A stretch of DNA of 64,000 nt from Acetivibrio ethanolgignens (GCF_001461035.1 NZ_LNAM01000197.1:33176-97175); one strand, 5' to 3'. Shown: positions 9,138 to 21,063, counted from the first letter of the stretch. The notes: generated from the letters alone by a model not told the origin. Translations and numbers: made by a program.

Positions 9138-10709
9138 TTGCAGCAGATTATCATTGGAGAAGACAGGGAAAGGAATGTCCGGGACATAAAAAAAGCTCTG
9201 GAGGGAACTGTAAAAAATGTAGAATTCATTGAAGCACCACCATGTGAAAAGGATATTTTGGAGTATGTAAGAAAATACGAGCCAGCTGTTGTAATCATGG
9301 GTGTAAGTGCAGATGGATTAAATGGAATGGAAATGGCAAAGGAAATCCGGAGATTTAATGAAAGAGTACAGATTATATTAATATCAAGGCTGGAATATTT
9401 TGCTCTCCTTAAAGAGGCGATCCGATTAAAAATCAGTGCCTACCTTTCGGAGCCGATACAGGAAAAGGAGCTTAGGAAGGCTGTGGAGGAAGCTCTGGAC
9501 TATTATGAGCGAATTAATGCAGAACGCTATGGCCTGGAGCGGCAGGAGATAATTTTAAAGGAGGCATTGAAATATGCAGAATACAGCTTTATTTATACGG
9601 CTCTGTTCAGTACCTCTCTTGAAGAAGAATACAGGGATTACAAAAGTCTTTTGAATTTGGGAGAATACGGATATATTCTAAATATTGAAATTGAGAATAC
9701 AGAATGGGGAAAGGCGGAGGATAAAAAACTTTATTTTCATCTGAAAGACATTATCAGTGCACATAATCGCTGTGTGGTTGGTCCGAGGATTGGAAACAGG
9801 ATTGTTGTATTTGTTAATTTTGAAGGCAATGCAGAGAAGATAGAAAAAAGGAATACTATGGATGATGTACGGATGGCGGCACATATTATTGTCAGTATGG
9901 AAGAACAATTTGGATACCGGGTGATTATCGGAATCGGAGGCATCAAGGTACTTAATAATATTCATATATCCTATGAGGAGGCCATACGCTGTCTTCGGTA
10001 TCGTGGTAATCGTAATGTAGTTGAAATTCGGGATATTGAGGAAGAGGAGATTTCAAGGGAGGCCTACGTGGAGCTGGAAGAGCATTTCCTTAAGAGCGTC
10101 CGTTTAGGAAGTGCAGATGCGGTGGATACCTTTACTGCTCTTATGGATGCAATGCGTACTCTGCGGCTGGAAAAGAAAAGGAATAAAATCTATGGACTTA
10201 TCATTATGGCAGACCGTGAAGCTCGAAGTGACAGTAAGGATGAGATGGAATATATTTCTGTGGAACGTATTCTCGAGGAAACGAAGGAGCTGAACTCTAA
10301 CGAGTTGGAAAAGTGGGCTTATAACCGTGTTGAGTATGTTTTAAACAGTACCCGCTCCAATCGTATATTTCGGAAGTCGGAGGGGGTTAAGAATGCCATT
10401 CGTTATCTCGAGGAGAATTACATGGATCAGATTAATTTGGAGGATATCTCCCGCTATATTGGCATCAGTCCGCAGCATTTGAGCAAAACCTTTAAGGAAG
10501 AAACAGGAATGAATTATATTGACTGGCTGACGAAGCTTCGGATTGAAAATGCCAAGAAGCTTCTGACCGAGGAAAAAAGTACGGTAAAAGAAGTGTGCTA
10601 TATGGTGGGCTATAATGATCCAAATTATTTCAGCCGTATTTTTAAAAAAATAGAGGGAGTATCGCCGACAGAATATGTCAGTGAAGTACTCCCTAGCAAT
10701 AATAATTAA
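9138..10709 (+). CDS. Response regulator with degenerate receiver and AraC-type output domain
   Basis: A TTG start after AAAGGAGAGGGAG gives 523 residues. The N-terminal 120 residues follow the receiver fold: acidic pair E8-D9 is kept, but the phospho-acceptor position in VVIMGVSADGLNG is Gly55 instead of Asp, and the conserved Lys is Glu105 (YLSEP for YLLKP). A long middle region (about 130-400) resembles the linker of YesN-type regulators. A C-terminal AraC helix-turn-helix (about 415-515) includes DISRYIGISPQHLSKTFKEE and VCYMVGYNDPNYFSRIFKK. No histidine kinase gene is adjacent. The 3' end overlaps the convergent FliD-like gene by 17 bp. Confidence 0.88.
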   Translation: MQQIIIGEDRERNVRDIKKALEGTVKNVEFIEAPPCEKDILEYVRKYEPAVVIMGVSADGLNGMEMAKEIRRFNERVQIILISRLEYFALLKEAIRLKISAYLSEPIQEKELRKAVEEALDYYERINAERYGLERQEIILKEALKYAEYSFIYTALFSTSLEEEYRDYKSLLNLGEYGYILNIEIENTEWGKAEDKKLYFHLKDIISAHNRCVVGPRIGNRIVVFVNFEGNAEKIEKRNTMDDVRMAAHIIVSMEEQFGYRVIIGIGGIKVLNNIHISYEEAIRCLRYRGNRNVVEIRDIEEEEISREAYVELEEHFLKSVRLGSADAVDTFTALMDAMRTLRLEKKRNKIYGLIIMADREARSDSKDEMEYISVERILEETKELNSNELEKWAYNRVEYVLNSTRSNRIFRKSEGVKNAIRYLEENYMDQINLEDISRYIGISPQHLSKTFKEETGMNYIDWLTKLRIENAKKLLTEEKSTVKEVCYMVGYNDPNYFSRIFKKIEGVSPTEYVSEVLPSNNN

Positions 10710-11958
10710 ATAAAAGACCACTGTAGATGGAACTGGCATAAGGATGAAAAGCTGCAGGCTTAGACAGATTTGGATAGGTAACCAGAACCTTGTCTACATA
10801 ATCCATAGGGTTGATTGTGATATAATTGGTTTTATTAATTAAATTGTGAATCAGCCCTTTTTCTATGGAAAAAATTTCCTCCATCTCATGACTGCCAATG
10901 GCATCTGCTGCAAGAGCTGTATCGATCTGCAGGCTTCCGTCGTCTGCAAAGGAAAAACCAGCAGCCTCCAGCTCTGAAAGGTAAGGGGCTACCGCCGCTT
11001 TGAGCTCGTTGATAACCCGGTTGGCAGTAGGTTGCTTTGCTCCAAAGCTTCTTGCCAGCTGCAGCGTATAGTTAAAGGTATCCTTAAACTGCTCCAACCG
11101 AGACAAAATTTTGTCTGTATCAGGACCGTAGCCAATGAAAACAGGATTGTCAGAGACTTCCTTTAAATCAATCTGAAGGGAGCGGTTCAAAATAAAGGAA
11201 TTGGTAAGTCCGCTGTGCTCTACACCGTTGATGGAATAGGAAGCGTTTACTGCTGGAGAGGTTATATTGTTCATATGGTAAAAGGCAGCCAGTCCAGGAG
11301 CACCTGCAGGAGAAGCGGTGTCGCGAACTGTAAAAATTGGCTCTCCAACATTGCCTGTATCTTCGGATTCCAGCCGGAGTGCAACAGTATCCTTTTCCTG
11401 GAGAATAGAAGCCTTCACACCCACTTGTGACTTATTGATAAAGTCAGAAAGCTTAGTTAAGATATCCTGATTCTTGGAGTATTCCTTGATGTTGAATTGA
11501 AATTCATAGGTGCTATCTTCCACTTCAATGGTAAAGCTGTAGCTGCCGCCAACAGGAGCTTTTGAAAGCAGGACAGATGGCACAAAACTGGTAGTATTCA
11601 CCTGTGATGTAGCAAGAGAATGAACCTGGAGCTGAAAGCTATCTGGCAGAGAAGCTAAGTCATCCTTAAGAATCACTGCTTCGGCAGACTCAGGCTGATC
11701 TGACACCGCTTTAGTATAGGAAAAGGCAGCGTTTAAATCTGTCATCACCTGATTTAATGCCATCGAGGCTTCCTTCAAAGAAAGAGCAAAGACCTGGGTA
11801 TCCATAGATAAATTTATCTTATACAAAGGAGACTTCTGATTCAGCTTAACCATATGGCTATAGAGACTGCGAAGCTCACTTGGCTTGTGAGTACGGTTCG
11901 AAGCCTGAGATTTTGGCATATAAGATACCAGAAGATAATTATAAACCGGCTGTATCAT
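10693..11958 (-). CDS. FliD-like flagellar hook-associated (capping) protein
   Basis: The protein of about 421 residues resembles FliD. It has an N-terminal segment (PDSFQLQVHSLATSQ) like the D0/D1 start of hook-associated protein 2, a middle with SYSINGVEHSGLTNSF, and a C-terminal region with coiled-coil-like helices. FliD caps the flagellar filament and promotes flagellin assembly. The ATG at 11958 is chosen because AAAGGAGG lies 7 nt upstream; the longer frame to 12000 lacks a site. The usual FliD C-terminal helices look shortened and no other flagellar structural gene is nearby, so it may be a divergent paralogue. A TATAAT-type -10 for it lies at 12010-12015 on the minus strand. Confidence 0.6.
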   Translation of the reverse strand: MIQPVYNYLLVSYMPKSQASNRTHKPSELRSLYSHMVKLNQKSPLYKINLSMDTQVFALSLKEASMALNQVMTDLNAAFSYTKAVSDQPESAEAVILKDDLASLPDSFQLQVHSLATSQVNTTSFVPSVLLSKAPVGGSYSFTIEVEDSTYEFQFNIKEYSKNQDILTKLSDFINKSQVGVKASILQEKDTVALRLESEDTGNVGEPIFTVRDTASPAGAPGLAAFYHMNNITSPAVNASYSINGVEHSGLTNSFILNRSLQIDLKEVSDNPVFIGYGPDTDKILSRLEQFKDTFNYTLQLARSFGAKQPTANRVINELKAAVAPYLSELEAAGFSFADDGSLQIDTALAADAIGSHEMEEIFSIEKGLIHNLINKTNYITINPMDYVDKVLVTYPNLSKPAAFHPYASSIYSGLLFNYYC

Positions 11959-12215
11959 AATAGGCCTCCTTTCCTGCAAATAATCACTTCCTGTGAACAT
12001 AGTTCGTACATTATACTATTTATAATACACGAAAGCTGAAGCTTTGTCGATAGGCTTTTTAGGCTAAAAATCTGATAAATCAGCATAGAACAATATTCAT
12101 GTTGCCGCTGAAGCCGCTGTAGATGTGACCGGAAATCACCTTGGGTTGTCAGAAGCTCCCGGCTGTTTCCTTTCCTGCTCTTTTAGGGTAGCAGTGAGAA
12201 AACAAGTAAAAAAGC
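11959..12215. other. Intergenic region between divergent FliD-like gene and rpmG
   Basis: I see no gene here. It holds the leftward ribosome site, a probable leftward -10 (ATTATA on the plus strand, 12010-12015), and a 12-bp palindrome CTGATAAATCAG near 12071-12082. The stretch from about 12105 to 12190 is richer in G and C than its surroundings but matches no RNA family I can recognise. Confidence 0.4.
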
Positions 12216-12244
12216 TTGACGTGGGATAAAATATATGATATAGT
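12216..12244 (+). promoter_or_regulatory. Promoter of the rpmG-secE-nusG-rplK-rplA operon
   Basis: TTGACG (12216-12221) and TATAGT (12239-12244) are spaced by exactly 17 bp, 75 nt before rpmG. This is a strong sigma-A-type promoter. Confidence 0.75.
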
Positions 12245-12318
12245 TAACGGGCGAGATGAAATAGGTCTTTTTTTTATGCTCAAAAACTGAAAAAAATTTA
12301 CAATTGGAGGTGGCAATT

Positions 12319-12468
12319 GTGCGTGTAAAGATCACATTAGCATGTACGGAGTGTAAACAGCGTAATTACAATACAACAAAGGAAAAGAAGAACCATCCGG
12401 ACAGAATGGAAACTAAGAAGTATTGCAGATTCTGCAAGGCACATACATTACACAAAGAAACAAAATAA
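12319..12468 (+). CDS. rpmG: 50S ribosomal protein L33
   Basis: A GTG start with GGAGG 8 nt upstream opens a 49-residue protein. It begins [17 protein letters not shown] and carries the two zinc-binding pairs C-x2-C (ACTEC and YCRFC). L33 is a small protein of the large ribosomal subunit; this is the zinc-binding form. Its position ahead of secE and nusG is the standard Firmicute order. The gene is short but its composition and motif are unmistakable. Confidence 0.95.
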   Translation: MRVKITLACTECKQRNYNTTKEKKNHPDRMETKKYCRFCKAHTLHKETK

Positions 12469-12525
12469 GATAGGTGTAATGTTACGAGCATGACTGCTCC
12501 ACGATTCATGAAAGGAAAGTGAAAA

Positions 12526-12741
12526 ATGGGAGATACTGCAAAAACCAATGAACAGGCTCCAAAGAAGAGCTTTGTGAAGGGCCTGAAGGCTGAGTTCAGA
12601 AAAATCAGCTGGCCTGATAAGGAAACCCTGTTTAAGCAGTCAACAGCCGTAGTGATTATTTCTATTATATTAGGACTTTTGATTACAGCGATTGACTTTT
12701 GTATTCAATTTGGCGTTGATAAACTTCTTCAAATAGGATAA
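12526..12741 (+). CDS. secE: Preprotein translocase subunit SecE
   Basis: The 71-residue protein has the SecE layout: a short polar N-terminus, the amphipathic motif FVKGLKAEFRKISWPDKETL (about 16-35), then one membrane helix (about 40-62). SecE clamps SecY in the membrane channel for protein export. The ribosome site is AAAGGAAAG, and nusG starts 12 nt after its stop, the classical secE-nusG pairing. The single-helix form is normal for Gram-positive bacteria. Confidence 0.95.
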   Translation: MGDTAKTNEQAPKKSFVKGLKAEFRKISWPDKETLFKQSTAVVIISIILGLLITAIDFCIQFGVDKLLQIG

Positions 12742-12753
12742 GGGTGAGATAAT

Positions 12754-13269
12754 ATGGCAGAAGCGAATTGGTATGTGGTTCATACCTATTCTGGATATGA
12801 GAATAAGGTAAAGGCCAACATTGAGAAAACAATTGAAAACAGAAAACTCCAGGACCAGATCTTAGAGGTATCCGTTCCGATGCAGAATGTTGTTGAGGTA
12901 AAGAATGGTGCAAAGAAGCAGGTACAGAAGAAGATGTTTCCTGCTTATGTGCTGATTCATATGGTAATGAACGACGATACCTGGTATGTAGTCCGCAACA
13001 CCAGAGGTGTTACAGGCTTTGTTGGACCAGGATCTAAGCCGGTACCGCTTACAGAAGAGGAAATGGCGTTCATGGGTATTCTTGGCAACGAGTCGGAAGC
13101 TGAGTTCGCAGTTGGAGATACAGTCGTTATTACTTCCGGAGTATGGGAGAATACGGTAGGCGTTGTTAAGGAAGTTAACAGTGCAAAACAGATTGTTACC
13201 ATCAATATTGACATGTTCGGCCGCGAGACCCCAGTTGAGATTGGCTTCTTGGATATTAGAAAAGAGTAA
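12754..13269 (+). CDS. nusG: Transcription termination/antitermination factor NusG
   Basis: The 171-residue protein starts with the NGN domain (ANWYVVHTYSGYENKVK) and has the RNA-polymerase-contact segment VRNTRGVTGFVGPG near 87-100. It ends with a KOW domain (about 118-170: FAVGDTVVITSGVWENTVGVV). NusG binds RNA polymerase and links it to ribosomes or Rho. It follows secE by 12 nt and precedes rplK, the expected order. Length and domains are complete. Confidence 0.96.
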   Translation: MAEANWYVVHTYSGYENKVKANIEKTIENRKLQDQILEVSVPMQNVVEVKNGAKKQVQKKMFPAYVLIHMVMNDDTWYVVRNTRGVTGFVGPGSKPVPLTEEEMAFMGILGNESEAEFAVGDTVVITSGVWENTVGVVKEVNSAKQIVTINIDMFGRETPVEIGFLDIRKE

Positions 13270-13315
13270 CAGTAAATACGTTTGGTAGATTACCAAATTT
13301 AGGAGGTATGCTATA

Positions 13316-13741
13316 ATGGCAAAGAAAGTTGAAGGTTATATTAAATTACAGATTCCTGCTGGAAAGGCAACACCGGCTCCTCCGGTTGGACCAGCTCTTG
13401 GACAGCATGGTGTAAATATTGTTCAGTTTACAAAAGAGTTTAACGCAAGAACAGCAAATCAGGAAGGTATGATTATTCCTGTAGTTATCACAGTATATGC
13501 AGACAGAAGCTTTAGTTTTATTACAAAGACTCCTCCTGCAGCTGTATTATTAAAGAAGGCTTGTAACTTAAAGTCTGGTTCAGGTGCTCCTAACAAGACT
13601 AAGGTTGCTACCATTAAGAGAGCAGAGGTTGAAAAGATTGCTGAGCTTAAGATGAAGGATTTAAATGCTGCAACTTTAGAGGCTGCTACAAGTATGATTG
13701 CTGGTACAGCAAGAAGTATGGGTATCGTAGTAGAGGATTAA
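13316..13741 (+). CDS. rplK: 50S ribosomal protein L11
   Basis: The 141-residue protein has the L11 N-terminal motif [19 protein letters not shown] (about 11-29), FTKEFNART, and the C-terminal rRNA-binding domain ending SMGIVVED. L11 forms the GTPase-associated centre of the ribosome with 23S rRNA and L10. AGGAGGT precedes the ATG. It is co-transcribed with rplA, 122 nt downstream. Confidence 0.97.
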   Translation: MAKKVEGYIKLQIPAGKATPAPPVGPALGQHGVNIVQFTKEFNARTANQEGMIIPVVITVYADRSFSFITKTPPAAVLLKKACNLKSGSGAPNKTKVATIKRAEVEKIAELKMKDLNAATLEAATSMIAGTARSMGIVVED

Positions 13742-13863
13742 TGAAAGACAATAATTCAGTTTAGGTATAAAAAAGATTTCATTTCAAATGTTCGTTAGTA
13801 GTGGGAGGTAGAGTCCTGATACAATGGACAGTATCCCGATAATACCACAGGAGGTTGTTTAGA
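13742..13863 (+). promoter_or_regulatory. Structured rplK-rplA spacer, candidate L1-binding leader
   Basis: The 122-nt spacer can form local pairings: GTCC (13813-13816) with GGAC (13826-13829), GGGA (13803-13806) with TCCC (13834-13837), and GTGG (13801-13804) with CCAC (13845-13848). Some of these exclude each other. The AGGAGG of rplA follows directly. Autoregulation by L1 at sites next to rplK or rplA is known in several phyla. I see structure but not a confirmed L1 motif. Confidence 0.3.
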
Positions 13864-14556
13864 ATGAAAAGAGGAAAGAAATATACAGAGGCTGCTAAGC
13901 TTTTTGACAGAGCTACTCAGTATGAGACAGAAGAAGCTATCAGCCTGGTAAAGAAAACAGCAGTTGCAAAGTTCGATGAAACAGTAGAAGCACACATCAG
14001 ACTTGGTGTTGATGGACGTCATGCTGACCAGCAGGTCCGTGGTGCAGTTGTACTGCCACACGGAACTGGTAAAAAGGTTCGTGTTTTAGTATTTGCTAAG
14101 GGAGAAAAGGTTGACGAGGCTCTTGCAGCAGGTGCTGATTACGCTGGCGGAGATGAACTGGTTCCAAAGATTCAGAACGAAGGCTGGTTCGAGTTTGACG
14201 TAGTAGTTGCTACTCCAGATATGATGGGCGTTGTTGGTCGTTTAGGACGTGTACTTGGACCAAAGGGCTTAATGCCAAACCCTAAGGCTGGTACTGTAAC
14301 AATGGACGTTACAAAGGCTGTTCAGGATATTAAAGCAGGTAAGATTGAGTACAGATTAGATAAATCAAACATCATCCATGTTCCAGTTGGAAAGGCTTCC
14401 TTCACAGAGGAGCAGTTAAATGATAACTTCAAAACTCTTATGGATGCTATCATTAAGGCTAAGCCAGCTGCTGCAAAGGGACAGTATTTAAGAAGTGTTA
14501 CCGTTGCAACAACCATGGGACCTGGAATCCGTGTAAATACAGCAAAAATACAGTAA
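13864..14556 (+). CDS. rplA: 50S ribosomal protein L1
   Basis: The 230-residue protein contains the L1 signature region ([30 protein letters not shown]) and a complete C-terminus ([13 protein letters not shown]). L1 forms the ribosomal stalk that helps release deacylated tRNA. The ATG at 13864 has AGGAGG 9 nt upstream; an in-frame TTG at 13855 abuts that site and is not used. The stop is followed within 3 nt by the conserved terminator module at 14559. Confidence 0.97.
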   Translation: MKRGKKYTEAAKLFDRATQYETEEAISLVKKTAVAKFDETVEAHIRLGVDGRHADQQVRGAVVLPHGTGKKVRVLVFAKGEKVDEALAAGADYAGGDELVPKIQNEGWFEFDVVVATPDMMGVVGRLGRVLGPKGLMPNPKAGTVTMDVTKAVQDIKAGKIEYRLDKSNIIHVPVGKASFTEEQLNDNFKTLMDAIIKAKPAAAKGQYLRSVTVATTMGPGIRVNTAKIQ

Positions 14557-14558
14557 TC

Positions 14559-14634
14559 GCGAAGGCGAGATAAGTGCAAAGATAAGGAAACTGCCAGTTC
14601 GAGTTCACTCGAAACTGGCAGTTTCCTTATCTTT
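14559..14634 (+). terminator. Long terminator hairpin of the ribosomal operon, with conserved 5' module
   Basis: The head GCGAAGGCGAGATAAGTGC (14559-14577) leads into a stem of about 26 bp (14578-14603 with 14608-14634, one bulged T) and a 4-nt loop. The same head, with 2 differences over 27 nt, and the same TTCGAGTT..TCGAAA apex recur after rplL at 25170, although the stem bases differ. No clear T-run follows. It separates the rightward ribosomal operon from the leftward lacZ. Confidence 0.7.
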
Positions 14635-14713
14635 ATAAGCGGGCTCGCCCGCGTGCCGATGGGCCGAAAGGGCCAGTGGCTAGCACTTATCATGGAGAGA
14701 GGCGAAAGCCCGC
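14611..14713. repeat. 103-nt structured direct repeat, copy 1
   Basis: This copy matches 14778-14880 with 3 mismatches by eye. It starts inside the 3' arm of the terminator hairpin. A possible fold of its last 75 nt has an outer stem GCGGGCT (14639-14645) with AGCCCGC (14707-14713) and an inner GTGC (14653-14656) with GCAC (14683-14686). GCACTTATC (14683-14691) is also complementary to GATAAGTGC in the terminator head. Confidence 0.8.
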
Positions 14714-14716
14714 GTA

Positions 14717-14757
14717 GTAATAGAATTGCCCGTGGTTTTTACGGGCAGTTCTATTAC
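14717..14757. repeat. Hairpin between the two 103-nt repeats
   Basis: GTAATAGAATTGCCCGT (14717-14733) pairs with ACGGGCAGTTCTATTAC (14741-14757), with one T-G wobble, around a 7-nt loop. It is the unique spacer hairpin in the repeat cluster and may act as a terminator for lacZ read leftward. Confidence 0.65.
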
Positions 14758-14777
14758 GCAGCAGCACGGCAGCGAAA

Positions 14778-14880
14778 GAAACTGGCAGTTTCCTTATCTT
14801 TATAAGCGGGCTCGCCCGCGTGCCGATGGGGCGAAAGGACCAGCGGCTAGCACTTATCATGGAGAGAGGCGAAAGCCCGC
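14778..14880. repeat. 103-nt structured direct repeat, copy 2
   Basis: Second copy, offset by 167 nt from copy 1. The three differences lie in the stretch around GATGGG..GAAAGG..CCAG. It ends 18 nt before the lacZ stop codon on the opposite strand. The equivalent outer stem is 14806-14812 with 14874-14880. Confidence 0.8.
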
Positions 14881-14898
14881 ATACCGATGGGCATCCAA

Positions 14899-18003
<3,105 letters not shown>

Positions 18004-18819
18004 TTATTTCACCGCACCAGTAATCCCCTCTGTAAAGCTCTTTTGTAAAATAAAGAAGATAACTGCCGTTGGAATTGTACATAAGAATACGGCTAACATC
18101 AACATACCATAGTCGGTAACGTAGCCTTCCTTTAAGTTTGCTACCAGCATTGGCATTGTTATACTTTCCTTGCTGGTCATGATTACCTTTGGCCATAGAT
18201 AGTTATTCCATGCATTCATAAAGGTAATTGTCATCGCTGCTGCATAGGTAGACTTCATCGTAGGCACAAACATACGGAAGAAAATCTGGAACTCATTTAA
18301 GCCATCGATTCTGGCAGCCTCAATAATATCATGCGGAAAGGAACGGGCACTCTGCCGGAACATCATAATTAAAAATGGTGTTGAAATTGTTGGCAGGATA
18401 AAACCAATTGCTGTATTCAAAAGCTTTGCCTTTGCGAACATCTGATACAGCGGAATCATTGTTGCTGCAAATGGAACCATCATAGCCAACAGAATAACAG
18501 ACATCAAAAAGTCCTTCCCCTTATCGTGATAGATTTCAAAGCCATAGCCGGCCAAAGAACATACTACCAGAGAAATAAAGGTCAGTAAAAGTGCATATTT
18601 GAAGGAATTTATCATAGCTCCACCAACATTATACTGATCTATCAGGTTTTTAAAATTGTTAGCCAGTTCTGTACCAGGGAGCAGCCGTCCGCAGACAACA
18701 TCTACACTCTTATTCGTAGCTGAACAAATCATATAGTACAGTGGAAATATCGATATAAAGGAAACTATTGTTAAAATTATATAGGTTGCAATCTTTTTTC
18801 TTTTATTCACGAGAGTCAC
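18004..18819 (-). CDS. Carbohydrate ABC transporter permease, MalG type
   Basis: The 271-residue protein has six predicted membrane segments and the permease EAA loop (EAARIDGLNEFQIFFRMFVP, near 190) that docks the ATPase. It is the second permease of a CUT1 sugar importer; the start overlaps the upstream permease by 17 nt. No ATPase gene is present in the cluster, which is normal for Firmicute CUT1 systems that share an MsmX-like ATPase. The substrate is inferred to be a beta-galactoside from the lacZ neighbour. Confidence 0.9.
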   Translation of the reverse strand: MTLVNKRKKIATYIILTIVSFISIFPLYYMICSATNKSVDVVCGRLLPGTELANNFKNLIDQYNVGGAMINSFKYALLLTFISLVVCSLAGYGFEIYHDKGKDFLMSVILLAMMVPFAATMIPLYQMFAKAKLLNTAIGFILPTISTPFLIMMFRQSARSFPHDIIEAARIDGLNEFQIFFRMFVPTMKSTYAAAMTITFMNAWNNYLWPKVIMTSKESITMPMLVANLKEGYVTDYGMLMLAVFLCTIPTAVIFFILQKSFTEGITGAVK

Positions 18820-19702
18820 CTGCTTTCATCTGTATGAACGCCAGAACTGCTACCAGAACCAGAATCAGATAAGACATTGCTGCCGCATATCCGAAATTCG
18901 GCACATACTTAAAGGACATATCATAAATATAATGGGACATGGTAATGGTTGCATTAGCAGGACCGCCACCGGTCAGGTTTACAGACTCATCAAAAAGCTG
19001 CAGTGTGCCGTTGGTAGACATAATGACTGTCAAAAGAATGGTTGGCTTCAAAAGCGGAACTGTCATCTTACGGAATATATCGAAGGCTGAAGCTCCATCA
19101 ATGCAAGCTGCTTCATAAATAGAATAATCAATATTCTGAAAAGCTGCCAGATAAAACACCATATTATAACCGGTCCATCTCCAGATTAACGCAAGAATAA
19201 TGACAATTCTTGCACTTGTTGCATGGGTTAAAAAGCTGTAGCCTACATCCAGAATTCCCAGTTTGATTAAAGCGGTATTAATCAAACCGTCTGTCGCAAA
19301 TAAGGAACGAAAAATCGTCGCATAGGATACCAGAGAGGTGGCACATGGCAGGAAAATTGCTGTTCTGAAAAGTCCTTTAAATTTAAGATCCTTGTTATTC
19401 AGCATAGATGCCAGCATTAATGCAAGAATCAGCATAATTGGCACCTGAATAATCAGATATAAGAAACAGTTTTTTACAGACTGGATAAATACCTGATCCT
19501 GCAGCATTCTTTGATAGTTATAAAGACCTGCAAATTTTAAAATATTTCCTTTTCCTGTCTGGAAGGATAACAAAAGTGCCTTAAGCATTGGATAAAAATT
19601 CATTATCAGAATCAAAAGTGCTGCCGGCATCAGAAATCCCCATCCAGTCAGGCTGTGCTTTTTCTCCAAAGTCATTTTCTGTTTTCTCTGACTCACGCTC
19701 AT
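18803..19702 (-). CDS. Carbohydrate ABC transporter permease, MalF/UgpA type
   Basis: About 299 residues with six predicted membrane segments and an EAA loop (EAACIDGASAFDIFRKMTVP, near 205). It is the first permease of the CUT1 importer. The GAGGAGG site touches the ATG at 19702 and is 7 nt from an in-frame GTG at 19696, so the GTG may be the true start. The gene lies 23 nt after the binding-protein gene. Confidence 0.9.
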   Translation of the reverse strand: MSVSQRKQKMTLEKKHSLTGWGFLMPAALLILIMNFYPMLKALLLSFQTGKGNILKFAGLYNYQRMLQDQVFIQSVKNCFLYLIIQVPIMLILALMLASMLNNKDLKFKGLFRTAIFLPCATSLVSYATIFRSLFATDGLINTALIKLGILDVGYSFLTHATSARIVIILALIWRWTGYNMVFYLAAFQNIDYSIYEAACIDGASAFDIFRKMTVPLLKPTILLTVIMSTNGTLQLFDESVNLTGGGPANATITMSHYIYDMSFKYVPNFGYAAAMSYLILVLVAVLAFIQMKAGDSRE

Positions 19703-19725
19703 ACCTCCTCTTGTAGAAGCTTTGC

Positions 19726-21048
19726 TTACTCGCCCATCTGGAATTTAATTGTATCCTCTGCATTTGCAATTTCGCTTTCAACGCTCGCACCACTGATGAC
19801 ATTGGTAATAGCAACTGCTACTGCATCACGAGCTTCATAATAGTAAACACCGGTATTGTTAGAGGGTGTCTTTCCAGCAAACTCGGTAATCAGAGAGTAG
19901 ATTGTCTGCCCACCGAAGAACTCCTGAGGTTCTCTATAAACATCACTTTTACCTGCTGGTAAATAAGTAGCTAATGCACCCGACTTTGGAAGAATCTTCT
20001 CATAGAACTCTACACTCCCTGCAAAAGTATTGTTTAAGAAATCTACTGCCAGATCTACATTCTTACAGTTAGAGGTAATCAGCCAGCTGGAGCCACCGTT
20101 ATTAGAATAATGAGTAGCACCATCAACACCTACAAGACATGGCATATTAGTAACAGCCCACTTACCGGACTGCTCCCCGGCAGTCTGGATAGAACCAAGA
20201 ATCCAGCATCCATTAATCGTACCTGCTACAGAACCACTGGTAAAGGAACCAACATATTCATCCCAGTCATTAACCTCTGTTAATACACCACTTTCCTTTA
20301 ATGCCTTATAGGTCTCCATAACCTTTACTAAGATATCATTTTCAACCATAGAAGGATTCCCTTCTGCATCAAAAAGAGAAGCACCTGCAGACTGAAGCAT
20401 CATCATAATAACATCAGCTTCGCCTGCCAGGCAGGAAAGTAATGGCTTACCAGTCTTTTCAAGAACAGCCTTACCTTTTCCAATATATTCATCCCAGGTT
20501 ATGTCAGTAAAATCATCCACGGTAAATCCAGCCTCTTTTAAGACATCTGTTCTATAGGCTGCTACAACCGTACCATTGTCAAAAGGAACACCATAGTTCT
20601 TTCCATCTATTACAGAGTAAGCTGTCTTAGCTCCTGCAAATTGTGAAAAATCAATACCGGAATTCGTAATGTCAGTAAATGCTTCCGCATAGGAAATTAC
20701 ATTTTTCTGGAAGGCATTATCCTGCATCAGTATAATATCAGCAAGAGAGCTCAAATCTCCAGAAGTAACTGCTGTTGTCAGCTTTGTCTGAATATCTGGC
20801 CAAGGTATTTCAATAACCTCAAGTTCAAAATCTGGATGGTCTGCTTTGTAAATTTCGCCTGCCTGCTCCATTGCATAAATATTAAATGCCGGATCCCAGC
20901 ACCATACCGTCAGCTTATTGGAAGCTTCACCAGATGCTGCAGGATCTCCGCTTGCTGTCGGAGCATCATTTCCTCCCTTGCTTCCACAGGCAGTTAAAGA
21001 TACAACCAGGGCTACACATACCATCAATGACAAAAGCTTTTTCTTCAT
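19726..21048 (-). CDS. Sugar-binding lipoprotein of the galactoside ABC transporter
   Basis: The 440-residue protein has a lipoprotein signal peptide with lipobox LTAC (Cys21) and an Ala/Ser/Gly linker. The rest is a family-1 solute-binding fold starting LTVWCWDPAFN. It is anchored outside the membrane and delivers an oligosaccharide to the two permeases. GAGGAGGT precedes the ATG. A candidate regulatory region with repeated GTGCAAA motifs lies upstream, between it and the AraC regulator gene. The exact sugar cannot be read from the sequence. Confidence 0.92.
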   Translation of the reverse strand: MKKKLLSLMVCVALVVSLTACGSKGGNDAPTASGDPAASGEASNKLTVWCWDPAFNIYAMEQAGEIYKADHPDFELEVIEIPWPDIQTKLTTAVTSGDLSSLADIILMQDNAFQKNVISYAEAFTDITNSGIDFSQFAGAKTAYSVIDGKNYGVPFDNGTVVAAYRTDVLKEAGFTVDDFTDITWDEYIGKGKAVLEKTGKPLLSCLAGEADVIMMMLQSAGASLFDAEGNPSMVENDILVKVMETYKALKESGVLTEVNDWDEYVGSFTSGSVAGTINGCWILGSIQTAGEQSGKWAVTNMPCLVGVDGATHYSNNGGSSWLITSNCKNVDLAVDFLNNTFAGSVEFYEKILPKSGALATYLPAGKSDVYREPQEFFGGQTIYSLITEFAGKTPSNNTGVYYYEARDAVAVAITNVISGASVESEIANAEDTIKFQMGE

Positions 21049-21063
21049 AACTTACCTCCTCAT

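Noticed and set aside
12000..12120. Flagellar sigma-28 promoter for the FliD-like gene
   Set aside because: No TAAA-N15-GCCGATAA arrangement could be found on the minus strand; a plain TATAAT fits better.
14640..14713. tRNA-like gene in the 75-nt repeat unit
   Set aside because: Size is right but there is no TTC-arm, anticodon arm or CCA-compatible acceptor; the fold is different.
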